Assembly: GCF_019890615.1 (NCBI RefSeq)
Contig: NZ_JAINVZ010000040.1
Location: 1 to 37,711 of the forward strand
Direction of reading: 5' to 3'
Length of the DNA: 37,711 bases
Origin: Streptantibioticus parmotrematis
Lineage (GTDB): Bacteria > Actinomycetota > Actinomycetes > Streptomycetales > Streptomycetaceae
A model generated the notes under the pieces. That model was not told the DNA's origin, searched no databases, and was given only the letters and a program-made list of their open reading frames with translations. Positions 8,261-16,495 of this stretch are shown here, one piece after another (within the stretch, counting starts at the first letter, position 1; every line of letters starts with the position of its first letter). Position numbers and translations under genes: made by a program.

Positions 8261-9277
8261 TCATGGTGGGGCGGGTGGTTCGGCGAGGGCCGCGGGGCGG
8301 ATGGCGTCCGCTCCGTATCGTGCGCGCAGGGCGTCGGCGGCTTGTTCGAGGCGGTGGTGCTTGTCGTCGTCCGGGTCCAGCAGCAGCTGATGGTGGGCTG
8401 CGGCGGCGGGTGCGAGGCCGTCGGCGCGCAGGGTGAGGGCGGTGACGCGGGCGCGTTGGAGTGCGTGTGCGGCGTGCAGTTCGTAGGCGGTCTTCCTCAA
8501 CGCGGGGCTGTGGGCGGTGGGTTCGGCCAGGCGTCGGCTGCGGGTGGTCGTGGTGGTGTCGGCGTAGTGCACGGTGAGCGTGACGCTCTGGCACACCTCG
8601 TCGTGGCCGCGCAGCCGCAGCGCGAGTTCCTCGGCGAGGCCAAGGAGAGCCCGGCGGCGGACCGCGGGGTCGAGTTCGTCGTGGGGGAAGCGGTGGGTGG
8701 CGGTGGTGCTGCGCACGAGCGCGGTGCGCTGGACCGGGCGCTCGTCGATCCCCCGTGCTCGGGTGTGCAGTTGTCGGGCGGGGCGGGTGCCGAGGATGCG
8801 GTTGAGGGTAGCGGGCGGGGTGTCGGCGAGCCGGCCGACGGTGTCGATGCCCAACCGGTGGAGCGCCTTCGCGGTAGCGGGACCGACACCGGGAAGGGCG
8901 GCGACCGGGCGGGGGCGAAGGAACGCCTCGACGGCGGCCGGGCCGGGGGCGACCGCGGTCAGCTTGCCCGGTGGCGTGCCGGCGAGGGCCATGGTGGCGA
9001 TCATCGGCGAGGCGCCGAGGCCCGCGGTGGAGGAGATGCCGAACAAGGCGGTGGCGCGTAGCCGCAGGAGCTGGGCGATCTCGGTGGGGGTGCGCGGTGC
9101 CCAGTAGCGCAGGGCGGGGGTGAGGTCGAGGTCGACGGTGTCCGGCGGGTGCGGCTGGTAGCGGGCGGTGATGTCCGCGACGAGGTCGAGGAGGCGCTCG
9201 TAGATCTCCTCGCCGGTGGGGCCGGCGGGCAAGTGGAAGCGGATCCGCAGGACGCAGCGCGCTGGTGGCGTGGTCAT
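8261..9277 (-). CDS. Y-family DNA polymerase-like protein lacking the N-terminal catalytic part (ImuB-like)
   Basis: A 338-aa protein with a partial palm region, a helix-hairpin-helix segment (VAALPGVGPATAKALHRLGI, about residues 120-145) and a little-finger-like C-terminal domain of Y-family polymerases. It starts at the point where a full-length DinB would already have passed the first catalytic Asp and the fingers; the usual SxDE catalytic site is replaced by TVDLDLTPALRYW. It is therefore probably not a polymerase but an adaptor, as ImuB is for DnaE2. ATG at 9277 overlaps the stop of the dnaE2-like gene (ATGA), so the two should be made together. The C-terminus is Pro/Ala-rich. A degenerate active polymerase is less likely. 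Confidence 0.8.
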   Translation of the reverse strand: MTTPPARCVLRIRFHLPAGPTGEEIYERLLDLVADITARYQPHPPDTVDLDLTPALRYWAPRTPTEIAQLLRLRATALFGISSTAGLGASPMIATMALAGTPPGKLTAVAPGPAAVEAFLRPRPVAALPGVGPATAKALHRLGIDTVGRLADTPPATLNRILGTRPARQLHTRARGIDERPVQRTALVRSTTATHRFPHDELDPAVRRRALLGLAEELALRLRGHDEVCQSVTLTVHYADTTTTTRSRRLAEPTAHSPALRKTAYELHAAHALQRARVTALTLRADGLAPAAAAHHQLLLDPDDDKHHRLEQAADALRARYGADAIRPAALAEPPAPP

Positions 9278-12200
9278 CCTGCGGATCCTGGGGAGCGGTG
9301 TCCGAGGCGACGCAGGTCGGCCGCGCGGCTGCCGGCAGATTGAAGGTCGGCCCAGGGGTGCAGCCGCGCTCCCGCGGTCCCGTCCACGAGAGTCCGCCCG
9401 CGTCCGGCGTTCGACGGTGCGGGGGCTCCGGCAGGTGTGGGTGCGGGGGCGGTGCCGCCCAGGAGGTCGAGGGCGGCGGCCGGTCCGTCGTCGCGGCGGA
9501 CCCGGGCGACGGCGTCCAAGTCCCACACGGTGTGGCCGACCACGGTGCGCCGGGGCCCGCGGGCCTCGACGAGGCCGCGGACCAGCAGGAGCCCGGAGTG
9601 GAAGATCGTGTGCGCGCACCGGGCGTGGCTGTCTTCGAAGAACGCCAGGTCGACGAGGCCGGTGCCGTCTTCCAGGGTGACGAAGATGATCCGTTTGCCG
9701 GAGGGGATCGGTGGGGTCTGGGTGGAGGCGCGCACGCCGGCCACCAGGACGGGCCGTCCGGCAGCGAGGTGCTGGAGATGGGCGGCATCGGTGGCGCCGA
9801 GTTCGCGCAGCAGCCGGTGGTGGTGCTCCATCAGGTGCTGGGAGACGTCGATGGACAGCACCTCCAGCTCGGCATCCAGGCGCTCACGGCTGCTCATCTC
9901 CACCAGGCCGCTCGGCCTGGTGCCGGCCGCCTCGGGGGTGAGCGGGGTGGTGAGCGCGAGCTGCCCGTCGGGCGCTACCCGGTTGCGGTGGTGCCGGTGG
10001 AGTTCGGTGGCCTGCAGCAGCAGGTCCCGCCGGGTGGCTGTGCCCTTGACCGCGTCGAGCGCGCCGATACGGATCAAGTTCTCGGCGACCGGCAGCGACG
10101 GGCGGGCCCGCTCCCACACGTCGGACAGGCCGGTATACGGGCGGTGTTGAGCGATCCGCGCAGCTTCGGTCTCGGGTATGCCGGAGACCGTGGCCAGCGA
10201 CAGCCGCACCCCCCAGCCGGTGCCGGTGGTCTCGATGCGGTGGGCGGTGTCGGAGTGGCTGACGTCGACGGGCAGGATAGCGATGCCGTGACGCCGCGCG
10301 TCGGCGGTGATCACCCGCAGGGGCCACATCCCCGGGTCGTGCTCCAGCAGCCCGGCGTACAGGGCGGCCGGGAAGTGCGCCTTGAGCCACGCCGACTGCA
10401 CCGCGGGGACGGCGAAGGCCACCGCGTGCGCGCGGCAGAACCCGTACGCGCCGAACTCCTTGACCGTGTCCCACACTTCGTCGACCACCGCGGGGGTGTA
10501 GCCGCGGGGCGCGGCCGCCGCCTTGAACCACCGCTCGACACCCGGCAGGCGGTCGGGGTCGGCCAGGGTGCGGCGGGCGACGTCGCCGGCCGCGCGGTCG
10601 CAGCCGGTCATCCGCGCGAAGATCGCGATGATCTGCTCGTGCCAGATGACCACGCCGCCGGTGTCGTCGAGGATCGGCTCCAGATCGGGGTGGGGGTAGT
10701 GCGGAGGCGCCAGGCCGTGGCGTGCGGCGATGAAGCGGGCGGGCATGCCGCCCTTGACCGGGCCGGGCCGGAAGAGGGAGATGTCGGCGATGACGTCCTG
10801 CATGTGCCGCGGCTGGAGCCGGGAGACGAGGTCCATCTGGCCGGGGGACTCGATCTGGAAGCAGCCCAGGGTGTCGGCGCGGCGGATCATCTGGAACGTG
10901 GCGTCGTCGTCGAGGGGGACGTGGTCGGGGTTGTCGAGGTCGAGGAGGCGGCCGGTGGTGCGGTGGATCTCGCCGACCGCGTGCGCCATCGCCGACTGCA
11001 TCCTCACCCCCAGGACGTCCAGCTTGAGCAGGCCGAGGTCCTCGACGTCCTCCTTGTCGGCCTGGACCATCGGGTAGCCGCCCGGGGTCGGCTGGACGGG
11101 GAGCCGGTCCAGGAGGGTGATGTCGGAGAGGATGACGCCGCACGGGTGCATCGCGAACCCTCGCACCAGCGAGTCCAGCTGCTCGGCTAGTCCGAACCAC
11201 ATCGTGAACTCCGCCTCGCGCTCGCGGACGTGGGCGAGTTCGGGCAGCTCGGCCAGCGCGGCGGTGATGTCGCGTGCGCGAATGCGGGGAAACGACTTGG
11301 CGACCTGGCCGACCAGCACCGGGGAGATGCCGAGGGCGAGCCCGGCATCGCGCAGGGCGTGGCGGGCGCGGTAGGTCTCGGGCATGCCGGTCACCGCGAC
11401 CCGCTCCCGCCCGAAACGCTCGATGATCCGGTCGTAGACCTCCAGCCGGCGCGCGGACTCCACATCGACGTCGATGTCCGGCAGCGAGGTGCGCCGCTCG
11501 GACAGGAACCGTTCGAAAAGCAGCCGGTGCTCCAGTGGGTTGGCCGTCGCGACGAACAGGGCGTGGTTGACCATGGAGCCGGCGCCGGAGCCGCGGGCGG
11601 CGACCCGGATGCCCATGGCCCGGATGTCGGCCACGACCTGGGCGACCGCGAGGAAGTACGCCTCGTACCCGAGCCGGCCGATCACACCGAGCTCGTACTC
11701 CAGCTGCCCGGCCGCGGCCCGGTCGCGCTCCAGACCGCGGGCGGCCATCCCCGCCTCGCACCGGCGCCGCAACTCGCGCATCGCCCCGCCCGCGGCCCGC
11801 TCGGCGCCCACCACGTGCGGCTCGGGGAAGTGCGGCCGCCCGAGACCGAGGTCGGTGACCGGGTCGATGCGGCAGGAGTCGGCGACCGCCTCCGTCTCCG
11901 CCAGCAGCACCGCCGCCCGCCCAGCGCCCAGCCCGGCGGCCTCCGTGATCCGGCCGGCGCGCGCCGCCAGCTCGTCGGGGCCGATGAGCCAGCGTTCGCC
12001 GCCATCGAGCGGGTGGCCGCGGACCGGCCGCAGCAGCCGGGCCGCGTCCAGGACGTCGGCGATGCGGTGCTGGCCGGGGTCGGCGTAGCGGACCGCGTTC
12101 GTCACCACGACCGGTATGCCGAGCTGATCGCCCAGCCGCACCGTCCGGCCGGCCAGCCGGGCCGAACCGGCCCCGGTCCCCGGGCGCCCCAGCCACACCG

Positions 12201-12759
12201 CTTCCAGCCGCAGCCCCTCCCCCGCGGCGCATCGCCACGGGGCCAGCAGCTCCTCGGCGAGGTCGGGCCGGCCCGCCGCGAGCGCGGCCACCGGCTCGCT
12301 GCCCGGCCCGGCCAGCACCACCAGGTCCTTGCCGAGAAACTCCTCCAGCAGCGGCCAGGACGCCATGACCACACCGTCGACCGGGCTCGCGTGCGCGCCG
12401 GACACGATCCGGCACAGCTTCGCCCACCCCGCCGCCGACCGGGCCAGCACCGTCACCCGCCACCGCGCCTCCACCACATGCGCCCCGCCACGCAACGGCG
12501 TACGGACCCGGGCCGCGGGCGACGTCGGTGGGCGGGTGCGGGCGGCGACCGGGGCGACCGCCAGATCCACCCCGAACAGCGGCCGAATACCGGCGACCGC
12601 GGCCGCCTTCGCGAAACGGACGGTCCCGCTCACGGTGTCCCGGTCGGCGAGAGCCATCGCCGTGATCCCCCGTGCGGCAGCGCGCTCGACCAGGTCGTCG
12701 GGGAGGCAGGCGCCGTAGCGGGCGGAGTACCCGGAAGCGACATGCAGGTGGACCGGCAC
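9274..12759 (-). CDS. dnaE2: Error-prone DNA polymerase III alpha subunit (DnaE2 type)
   Basis: A 1161-aa C-family polymerase. An N-terminal PHP domain (VHLHVASGYSARYG, then ADRDT) is followed by the polymerase palm with GSGAG and the catalytic PDIDVDVE near residue 430. Then come the FRPGPVKGG region near 640, finger segments, a helix-hairpin-helix-like stretch and a C-terminal OB fold (FVTLEDGTGLVDLAFF). The size and pairing with a Y-family-like protein fit DnaE2, used for translesion synthesis. The GTG at 12759 has GGGAGG eight bases upstream and the PHP domain begins at once; a start 18 codons earlier is possible. SOS-type half-sites lie 60-75 bases upstream. No ImuA-like gene is visible nearby. 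Confidence 0.88.
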   Translation of the reverse strand: MPVHLHVASGYSARYGACLPDDLVERAAARGITAMALADRDTVSGTVRFAKAAAVAGIRPLFGVDLAVAPVAARTRPPTSPAARVRTPLRGGAHVVEARWRVTVLARSAAGWAKLCRIVSGAHASPVDGVVMASWPLLEEFLGKDLVVLAGPGSEPVAALAAGRPDLAEELLAPWRCAAGEGLRLEAVWLGRPGTGAGSARLAGRTVRLGDQLGIPVVVTNAVRYADPGQHRIADVLDAARLLRPVRGHPLDGGERWLIGPDELAARAGRITEAAGLGAGRAAVLLAETEAVADSCRIDPVTDLGLGRPHFPEPHVVGAERAAGGAMRELRRRCEAGMAARGLERDRAAAGQLEYELGVIGRLGYEAYFLAVAQVVADIRAMGIRVAARGSGAGSMVNHALFVATANPLEHRLLFERFLSERRTSLPDIDVDVESARRLEVYDRIIERFGRERVAVTGMPETYRARHALRDAGLALGISPVLVGQVAKSFPRIRARDITAALAELPELAHVREREAEFTMWFGLAEQLDSLVRGFAMHPCGVILSDITLLDRLPVQPTPGGYPMVQADKEDVEDLGLLKLDVLGVRMQSAMAHAVGEIHRTTGRLLDLDNPDHVPLDDDATFQMIRRADTLGCFQIESPGQMDLVSRLQPRHMQDVIADISLFRPGPVKGGMPARFIAARHGLAPPHYPHPDLEPILDDTGGVVIWHEQIIAIFARMTGCDRAAGDVARRTLADPDRLPGVERWFKAAAAPRGYTPAVVDEVWDTVKEFGAYGFCRAHAVAFAVPAVQSAWLKAHFPAALYAGLLEHDPGMWPLRVITADARRHGIAILPVDVSHSDTAHRIETTGTGWGVRLSLATVSGIPETEAARIAQHRPYTGLSDVWERARPSLPVAENLIRIGALDAVKGTATRRDLLLQATELHRHHRNRVAPDGQLALTTPLTPEAAGTRPSGLVEMSSRERLDAELEVLSIDVSQHLMEHHHRLLRELGATDAAHLQHLAAGRPVLVAGVRASTQTPPIPSGKRIIFVTLEDGTGLVDLAFFEDSHARCAHTIFHSGLLLVRGLVEARGPRRTVVGHTVWDLDAVARVRRDDGPAAALDLLGGTAPAPTPAGAPAPSNAGRGRTLVDGTAGARLHPWADLQSAGSRAADLRRLGHRSPGSAG

Positions 12760-12817
12760 CCGGACCACCTCCCTCACCGCACGATTCCGGCCATCTGGCC
12801 GGTTCACCCCCAATATA

Positions 12818-12834
12818 TCGAACGTAATTCGAAC
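12818..12834 (-). promoter_or_regulatory. Candidate SOS-type operator upstream of dnaE2
   Basis: On the minus strand GTTCGA occurs twice as a direct repeat with an 11-base period (12829-12834 and 12818-12823 read on the + strand as TCGAAC), within a locally AT-rich stretch. GTTCGA is the half-site of the actinobacterial LexA box TCGAAC-N4-GTTCGA. Here the halves are direct, not inverted, so a standard LexA palindrome is not complete. Position about 60 bases before the polymerase start suits an operator. Confidence 0.4.
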
Positions 12835-12897
12835 ACGCCTGGTGGGCGAACCACGAAGACGGAGCTGGATGAGGCGTCGCAGAGGAGCTGAAGGTTC

Positions 12898-13968
12898 TCA
12901 GCGGATGCTGGTGACGGCGTCGACCGGTAGGTCCGGAACAGGGGATCCGCTTCGCTCGAGCCAGCGGTCGACCCAGGCGGGCACGGGAAGGGCGAGCTGC
13001 TGCTGGGCCGCGTAGACCGCTGGATCGTGTGCCTGGATCCGCTTCAGGCGGCCGCCCCGGCGCTGGATGGCGCGCACCTCCAGCCCTCCGGGCCGCCCGG
13101 CCAGGCCGACGGCGATGATGGTGCACTGGTCGCTGTGGCCGGGCGGCCGGTGACAGTTGCAGTAGTTGTCCACGGTGGTGATGGGCAGGCCCCAGCCGGG
13201 TGCCGCGAGCAGCGCCATCAGCCGCTGGTGGCCGGTAGCGCCGTGGCCTTCCGCGAACATGGGGTCGATGATCCAGTGTTCGCCACCGTCACGTCCGTAG
13301 CGGCCCATCCAGCCGGTCACGGCCAGCGGCACCCCCAGGGTGCGGATAAGGCCGACCCGGCGCAGCAGCCCGCTGGTGAGCCAGGCCGAGGCCGCGGTGC
13401 GGCCCGGCCGCCGGTAGGGACGCTCGGCCGGGTGCCACCGGTCCGGCCGGAGACGGTGGCACGGCGTCACACCCCATGTGTCCATCTGCTGGTCCTGGAC
13501 GTCCACCGCGCGCAGCCACTCGTCGGGATCGAGACCCAGCAGGGTGACGGAGGCGGAGGTGTCCAGCACTCGCAGCACCACCTGCCCGTCCTCGACGTGG
13601 GTACGGGCCCCGGGGACCCCCGTGATGTCGCCGTGCTCGTCGGCGCGTGGAAGCAGCACCCTGGCCAAGTCCAGGGCCTGGGTCTCGTCCGGCCGGTGCT
13701 GCTCGACCGCGTCAGCCTCGAATCGGATCAGGAGACGGTCGGAGCGCGGGTCGACGTATTCGATGCCCCACGGGTGCACGGTGGTGATCCGGCGCCAGGC
13801 CAGTGCCGCCATCACCTGGGCCTCCAGCAGCAGCTGGTCGGCGTCCGGCTGCGGGATCAGCAGGGAGCCAGGAGCGGCGGCCTCGACCCGGCGCCGGGCA
13901 GACTGCCAGGGCACCCCGGTGTACAGACGCAGCAGTTCGGCACGACGTTCGACGGCGGTTGTCTTCAC
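12898..13968 (-). CDS. Hypothetical 356-aa protein
   Basis: A long, well-formed gene of unknown function. The N-terminal half is helical then mixed (ERRAELLRLYTGVPW; IEYVDPRSDRLLIRFEAD). The centre contains WGVTPCHRLRPDRWHP. The C-terminal half has a conserved-looking GGEHWIIDP segment and a Cys/His cluster (Cys270, Cys272, His279 and Cys282) that could bind a metal. GTG at 13968 is preceded by GAGGGGG at suitable distance, and the frame upstream has poor coding character. There is no signal peptide or membrane helix. It is transcribed in the same direction as dnaE2 but ends 138 bases before it, and the candidate operator between suggests separate control. Confidence 0.75.
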   Translation of the reverse strand: MKTTAVERRAELLRLYTGVPWQSARRRVEAAAPGSLLIPQPDADQLLLEAQVMAALAWRRITTVHPWGIEYVDPRSDRLLIRFEADAVEQHRPDETQALDLARVLLPRADEHGDITGVPGARTHVEDGQVVLRVLDTSASVTLLGLDPDEWLRAVDVQDQQMDTWGVTPCHRLRPDRWHPAERPYRRPGRTAASAWLTSGLLRRVGLIRTLGVPLAVTGWMGRYGRDGGEHWIIDPMFAEGHGATGHQRLMALLAAPGWGLPITTVDNYCNCHRPPGHSDQCTIIAVGLAGRPGGLEVRAIQRRGGRLKRIQAHDPAVYAAQQQLALPVPAWVDRWLERSGSPVPDLPVDAVTSIR

Positions 13969-14395
13969 GACTCGGAGCCCCCTCGCACCGCGGAGCTGTC
14001 CCGACACAGCGCGGCGGCAGAGAGCCACGAGGAACATCTGGACTGTGCAGCGGTGCCGGCCGAGTTGGCTTCTCCACGGCGTGCTCGATGTCGGGTCGAG
14101 CACAGGGCAGGGACCCCGCCGGGCCCACCGCTTCAGATTCGACCATTCTCGACCAAGGGCGAGCACTGGTCAGCGAGATGACGCGCCGCCAGATCACCCG
14201 AAGGGCGCATCGCCAGGTTGCCGGCCTTCGCGGTGGTCACTCGGCCTTCTCTGCGCCGGAGCAGCTGAGCCGAGCGCCGAGTCGGCCGCACACCGCCGCG
14301 GTGGTCCCTGGCACGGCCTCTTGGCGTGTGATGTCAACACCCCCGGGGCGCCGAGCGGTCGGGTTCCGCGTCCGCTTCCCAGCCCAGGTGCGGCT
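13969..14395. other. Intergenic stretch, no gene supported
   Basis: This 427-base gap between two minus-strand genes should hold the promoter of the 356-aa gene. Frames on both strands give Arg/Pro-rich products without ribosome sites. I see no strong hairpin or repeat. Confidence 0.4.
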
Positions 14396-15124
14396 TCAGC
14401 TCTTGAGCGTGACCTCAGGGCTGGCCTCGGTCGGCAACGGCTGCGTCGGGCACGCGGCCAGAACCTTCTCCATCGCAGACTTCTCCGACGGCGTCACCCA
14501 CAGCCGGTACTTGGTCTTGACCGCGACCTGCCGGGCGACGTACTCGCAGCGGTATCCGGTGGCCGGCGGCAGCCAACGGGAGGCGTCGTCGTCACCCTTG
14601 TCGTCGTTGGTCGGCCCGTCGACGGCCTCCAGGTTCAACGGATCGTTCGCCAACTCCTCGCGCTGCGCCTGCGACAGCGCGGCGGCGCCGGTGGTCCATA
14701 CGTCACCCAGAGCCGCCATGTGGTCGATCTGCACCGCGCTCGACGTCTCACGGCCGCGGATGAAGCGGATCGTGCGGCCGGTGTACGGATCACGCAGAGT
14801 CCCGGAAGCGACCTTGCACCGGCCGTCGAGCCGGATACCGGTCAGATCGCGACGCAGGATGTCATCACGGGTGTCGCAGCCGTTGTGCCCACCCGGCGCG
14901 CCGGTGTCGTCGCTCCAGGCCGGCCCGAAGTCCTTGACCCGGTTGTAGCCGCGGACCGAGGCCGCCGACGACACCCGCAGTTCTCCGAGCGCCGTCACCG
15001 CCCGGCCCGGTGCACCCCCCTTCGAGGACGCCTTCGCATCGGCTCCCGACGAGCCCTGACACCCCGCCAGCGCCACCCCCGCCACGACCAACGCCACCGC
15101 CACACGGCACGTCTTCGTCCTCAC
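14396..15124 (-). CDS. Secreted HNH-type endonuclease lipoprotein (GmrSD C-terminal/DUF1524-like)
   Basis: A 242-aa exported protein with lipobox LAGC near residue 20 and a Ser/Gly/Ala linker. The catalytic region contains IDHMAALGDVW, the His-containing beta-beta-alpha motif, then ANDPLNLEAVDGPTND and SRWLPPATGYRCEYV, the signature of the small secreted actinobacterial HNH nuclease family related to the GmrSD C-terminal domain. Four Cys residues after the lipid Cys could make two disulfides. GTG at 15124 is preceded by AGGAGG with a five-base spacer. It probably degrades extracellular nucleic acid, for nutrition or competition; that is known only for relatives. A terminator-like hairpin separates it from the upstream 59-aa gene. 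Confidence 0.85.
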   Translation of the reverse strand: MRTKTCRVAVALVVAGVALAGCQGSSGADAKASSKGGAPGRAVTALGELRVSSAASVRGYNRVKDFGPAWSDDTGAPGGHNGCDTRDDILRRDLTGIRLDGRCKVASGTLRDPYTGRTIRFIRGRETSSAVQIDHMAALGDVWTTGAAALSQAQREELANDPLNLEAVDGPTNDDKGDDDASRWLPPATGYRCEYVARQVAVKTKYRLWVTPSEKSAMEKVLAACPTQPLPTEASPEVTLKS

Positions 15125-15270
15125 ACCGGCCTCCTGGCACACACCTCGTCGCCTCGCGAGGGCCGTACTACCCGCCGGGTGGCACCCGCAGGCCGCACCT
15201 CACCCGGCCGAGATCGCGTTACGGCGCGAAACCCTCCGATCAGGCGACAGGACGTGCGCGCCAGAGAGCC

Positions 15271-15305
15271 GTGGCGGCCGCCCCGTCGGCAGGGGCGGCC
15301 GTCAC
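15271..15305 (-). terminator. Strong GC-rich hairpin, likely terminator
   Basis: A near-perfect 14-base stem (GTGGCGGCCGCCCC pairing with GGGGCGGCCGTCAC, one G-T pair) closes a 7-base loop. It begins about 15 bases beyond the stop of the 59-aa gene. It lacks a U-run, as is common for streptomycete terminators. It would insulate the downstream nuclease gene. Confidence 0.7.
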
Positions 15306-15319
15306 GAGGCCGCACAGGG

Positions 15320-15499
15320 TCAGTACCGGTGGCGGATCCACAAGGCGATCAAGCCGATCGCTGTGGTGCCCGCGCTGTAAGACGCGCCGCGGATCGCGTT
15401 GTACGCGATGGTCCGCCGGTACCGCATGACCACGCGCCGAAGACGCGCGGACATTGGGGCGAGGGCCTGCGCGTAGCGCTGAATCGGCCTATGCTGCAT
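15320..15499 (-). CDS. 59-aa basic protein with C-terminal hydrophobic segment
   Basis: ATG at 15499 follows AAAGGAG at eight bases, a good ribosome site. The product begins MQHRPIQRYAQ, is strongly basic (many Arg) and ends with a short hydrophobic stretch (AGTTAIGLIALWI) before HRY, so it may bind membranes or nucleic acid. The gene is closed by a strong hairpin, which supports a separate transcript. The family is not recognised. Confidence 0.6.
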   Translation of the reverse strand: MQHRPIQRYAQALAPMSARLRRVVMRYRRTIAYNAIRGASYSAGTTAIGLIALWIRHRY

Positions 15500-15811
15500 G
15501 GCAGGTGCTCCTTTCTCAGTCTTTCGTTGCCTGATGGGACACCGTGCAGGGAGCCGCTCCGGCCCATGGTTGCTACGCCTGGGGGCCCGGGCAGGCTCCT
15601 TTTGCATGTTGCGCTGAGCGCGTGCTGATGACTTTAGTGAGTTCCGTGGATTCGCGATGGGCGAAGGGGACCCAACGGCCGTAATTTCTCCAAGATTTCT
15701 AGAACTCTGACGGCCAATAAAATGAGGGGCCGTCAACTTCGGCGGTATGCGGTGCGGTTAGCCAGCCCACCCGAAGATGTGACGTTGGTCACTTTCTCGC
15801 CTCTCCTGTCC
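15500..15811. promoter_or_regulatory. Intergenic region with AT-rich promoter-like segment and small dyads
   Basis: This 312-base gap lies between the 59-aa gene and the sigma-partner gene, both on the minus strand. An AT-rich stretch at about 15680-15730 is flanked by repeated ACGGCC/GGCCGT motifs and is the likely promoter of the 59-aa gene; TTGACGG reads on the minus strand there. A short dyad GTGAC-GTTG-GTCAC sits just downstream of the sigma-partner stop. No gene is visible. Confidence 0.4.
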
Positions 15812-16495
15812 TCAGCTCGGCCCGGTGCAGGCGAGGAGCCGGTCGGCGAGCTGCTGGTCGGGAAGAGGGACGATGCCGCAGGTCTCGGCCGGCCCACCGT
15901 CCTCGGTCTTGAGCCCGGTCTCCTCCAGGCGGGTGACCTCGTCCTCGAGGGCCTCGGTCGGCACTTCACGGCCACCGGGGCGAGCAGCGAGGGTCGCCAG
16001 AAGATCGGAGAGGTACGGCAGCGGGACCATGTCGTCGGGTTCGGCGGCGAAGCGCGCGGCCTGGCCGTTCCACAGCTCGGCCTCCCGAAGTTCGCCGCGC
16101 TGAAGGTGGTGCAGGTGCAGGCAGTAGGCGGCGGTGATGTGGCAGGTTGCGCCGGCGGCCAGTTGCCACCAGAACTGGGCGGACTCCGGGTGACCGGTCA
16201 GGTGGAGCAAGCAGCCGTAGGTGAGGGCGCCTTCGACGTCGTCGTTGTCCTGGGGGGTGCCGGGGTGTCTGGCGAGGGCGGCGACGGCGCCGGCTGCCTG
16301 GGGGTCGGCGAGGATGCGGTGGCAGATCCGGGTGAGGGTGTGGCCGGCCTGCCGGGCGCGGTCGAGGTCGTGCCCCGCGTCGCGGCGCCGGGCGGCCGCC
16401 GCGGACAGCCGTCGCAGGCCCGCGGCCGCGTCCGGGGCCGGGCCGGTCGCCGGCAGCCGGATGTCGGCGAGCAGTTCGTCTATGGTCGGGCTCAT
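15812..16495 (-). CDS. 227-aa helical protein coupled to the sigma factor
   Basis: ATG at 16495 overlaps the sigma-factor stop (ATGA), so both proteins should be made together. The sequence is almost wholly helical, with TPR- or Sel1-like character in the middle (LLHLTGHPESAQFWWQLAAG; ITAAYCLHLHHLQRGELREA) and two closely spaced His/Cys-rich stretches. There is no membrane helix, so it is not a classical membrane anti-sigma factor. A cytoplasmic regulator or partner of the sigma factor is the natural inference from the coupling. The acidic C-terminal part ends IVPLPDQQLADRLL. Confidence 0.8.
   Translation of the reverse strand: MSPTIDELLADIRLPATGPAPDAAAGLRRLSAAAARRRDAGHDLDRARQAGHTLTRICHRILADPQAAGAVAALARHPGTPQDNDDVEGALTYGCLLHLTGHPESAQFWWQLAAGATCHITAAYCLHLHHLQRGELREAELWNGQAARFAAEPDDMVPLPYLSDLLATLAARPGGREVPTEALEDEVTRLEETGLKTEDGGPAETCGIVPLPDQQLADRLLACTGPS

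Noticed and set aside
12818-12834. Canonical LexA palindrome
   Set aside because: The half-sites are direct repeats and the inverted partner is not at the N4 spacing, so only a candidate site is claimed.
9265-12891. Long open frames on the + strand opposite dnaE2
   Set aside because: They are antisense to a protein with clear polymerase motifs and arise from the high third-position GC of that gene; their products are Gly/Val/Asp/Arg-rich with no motif.
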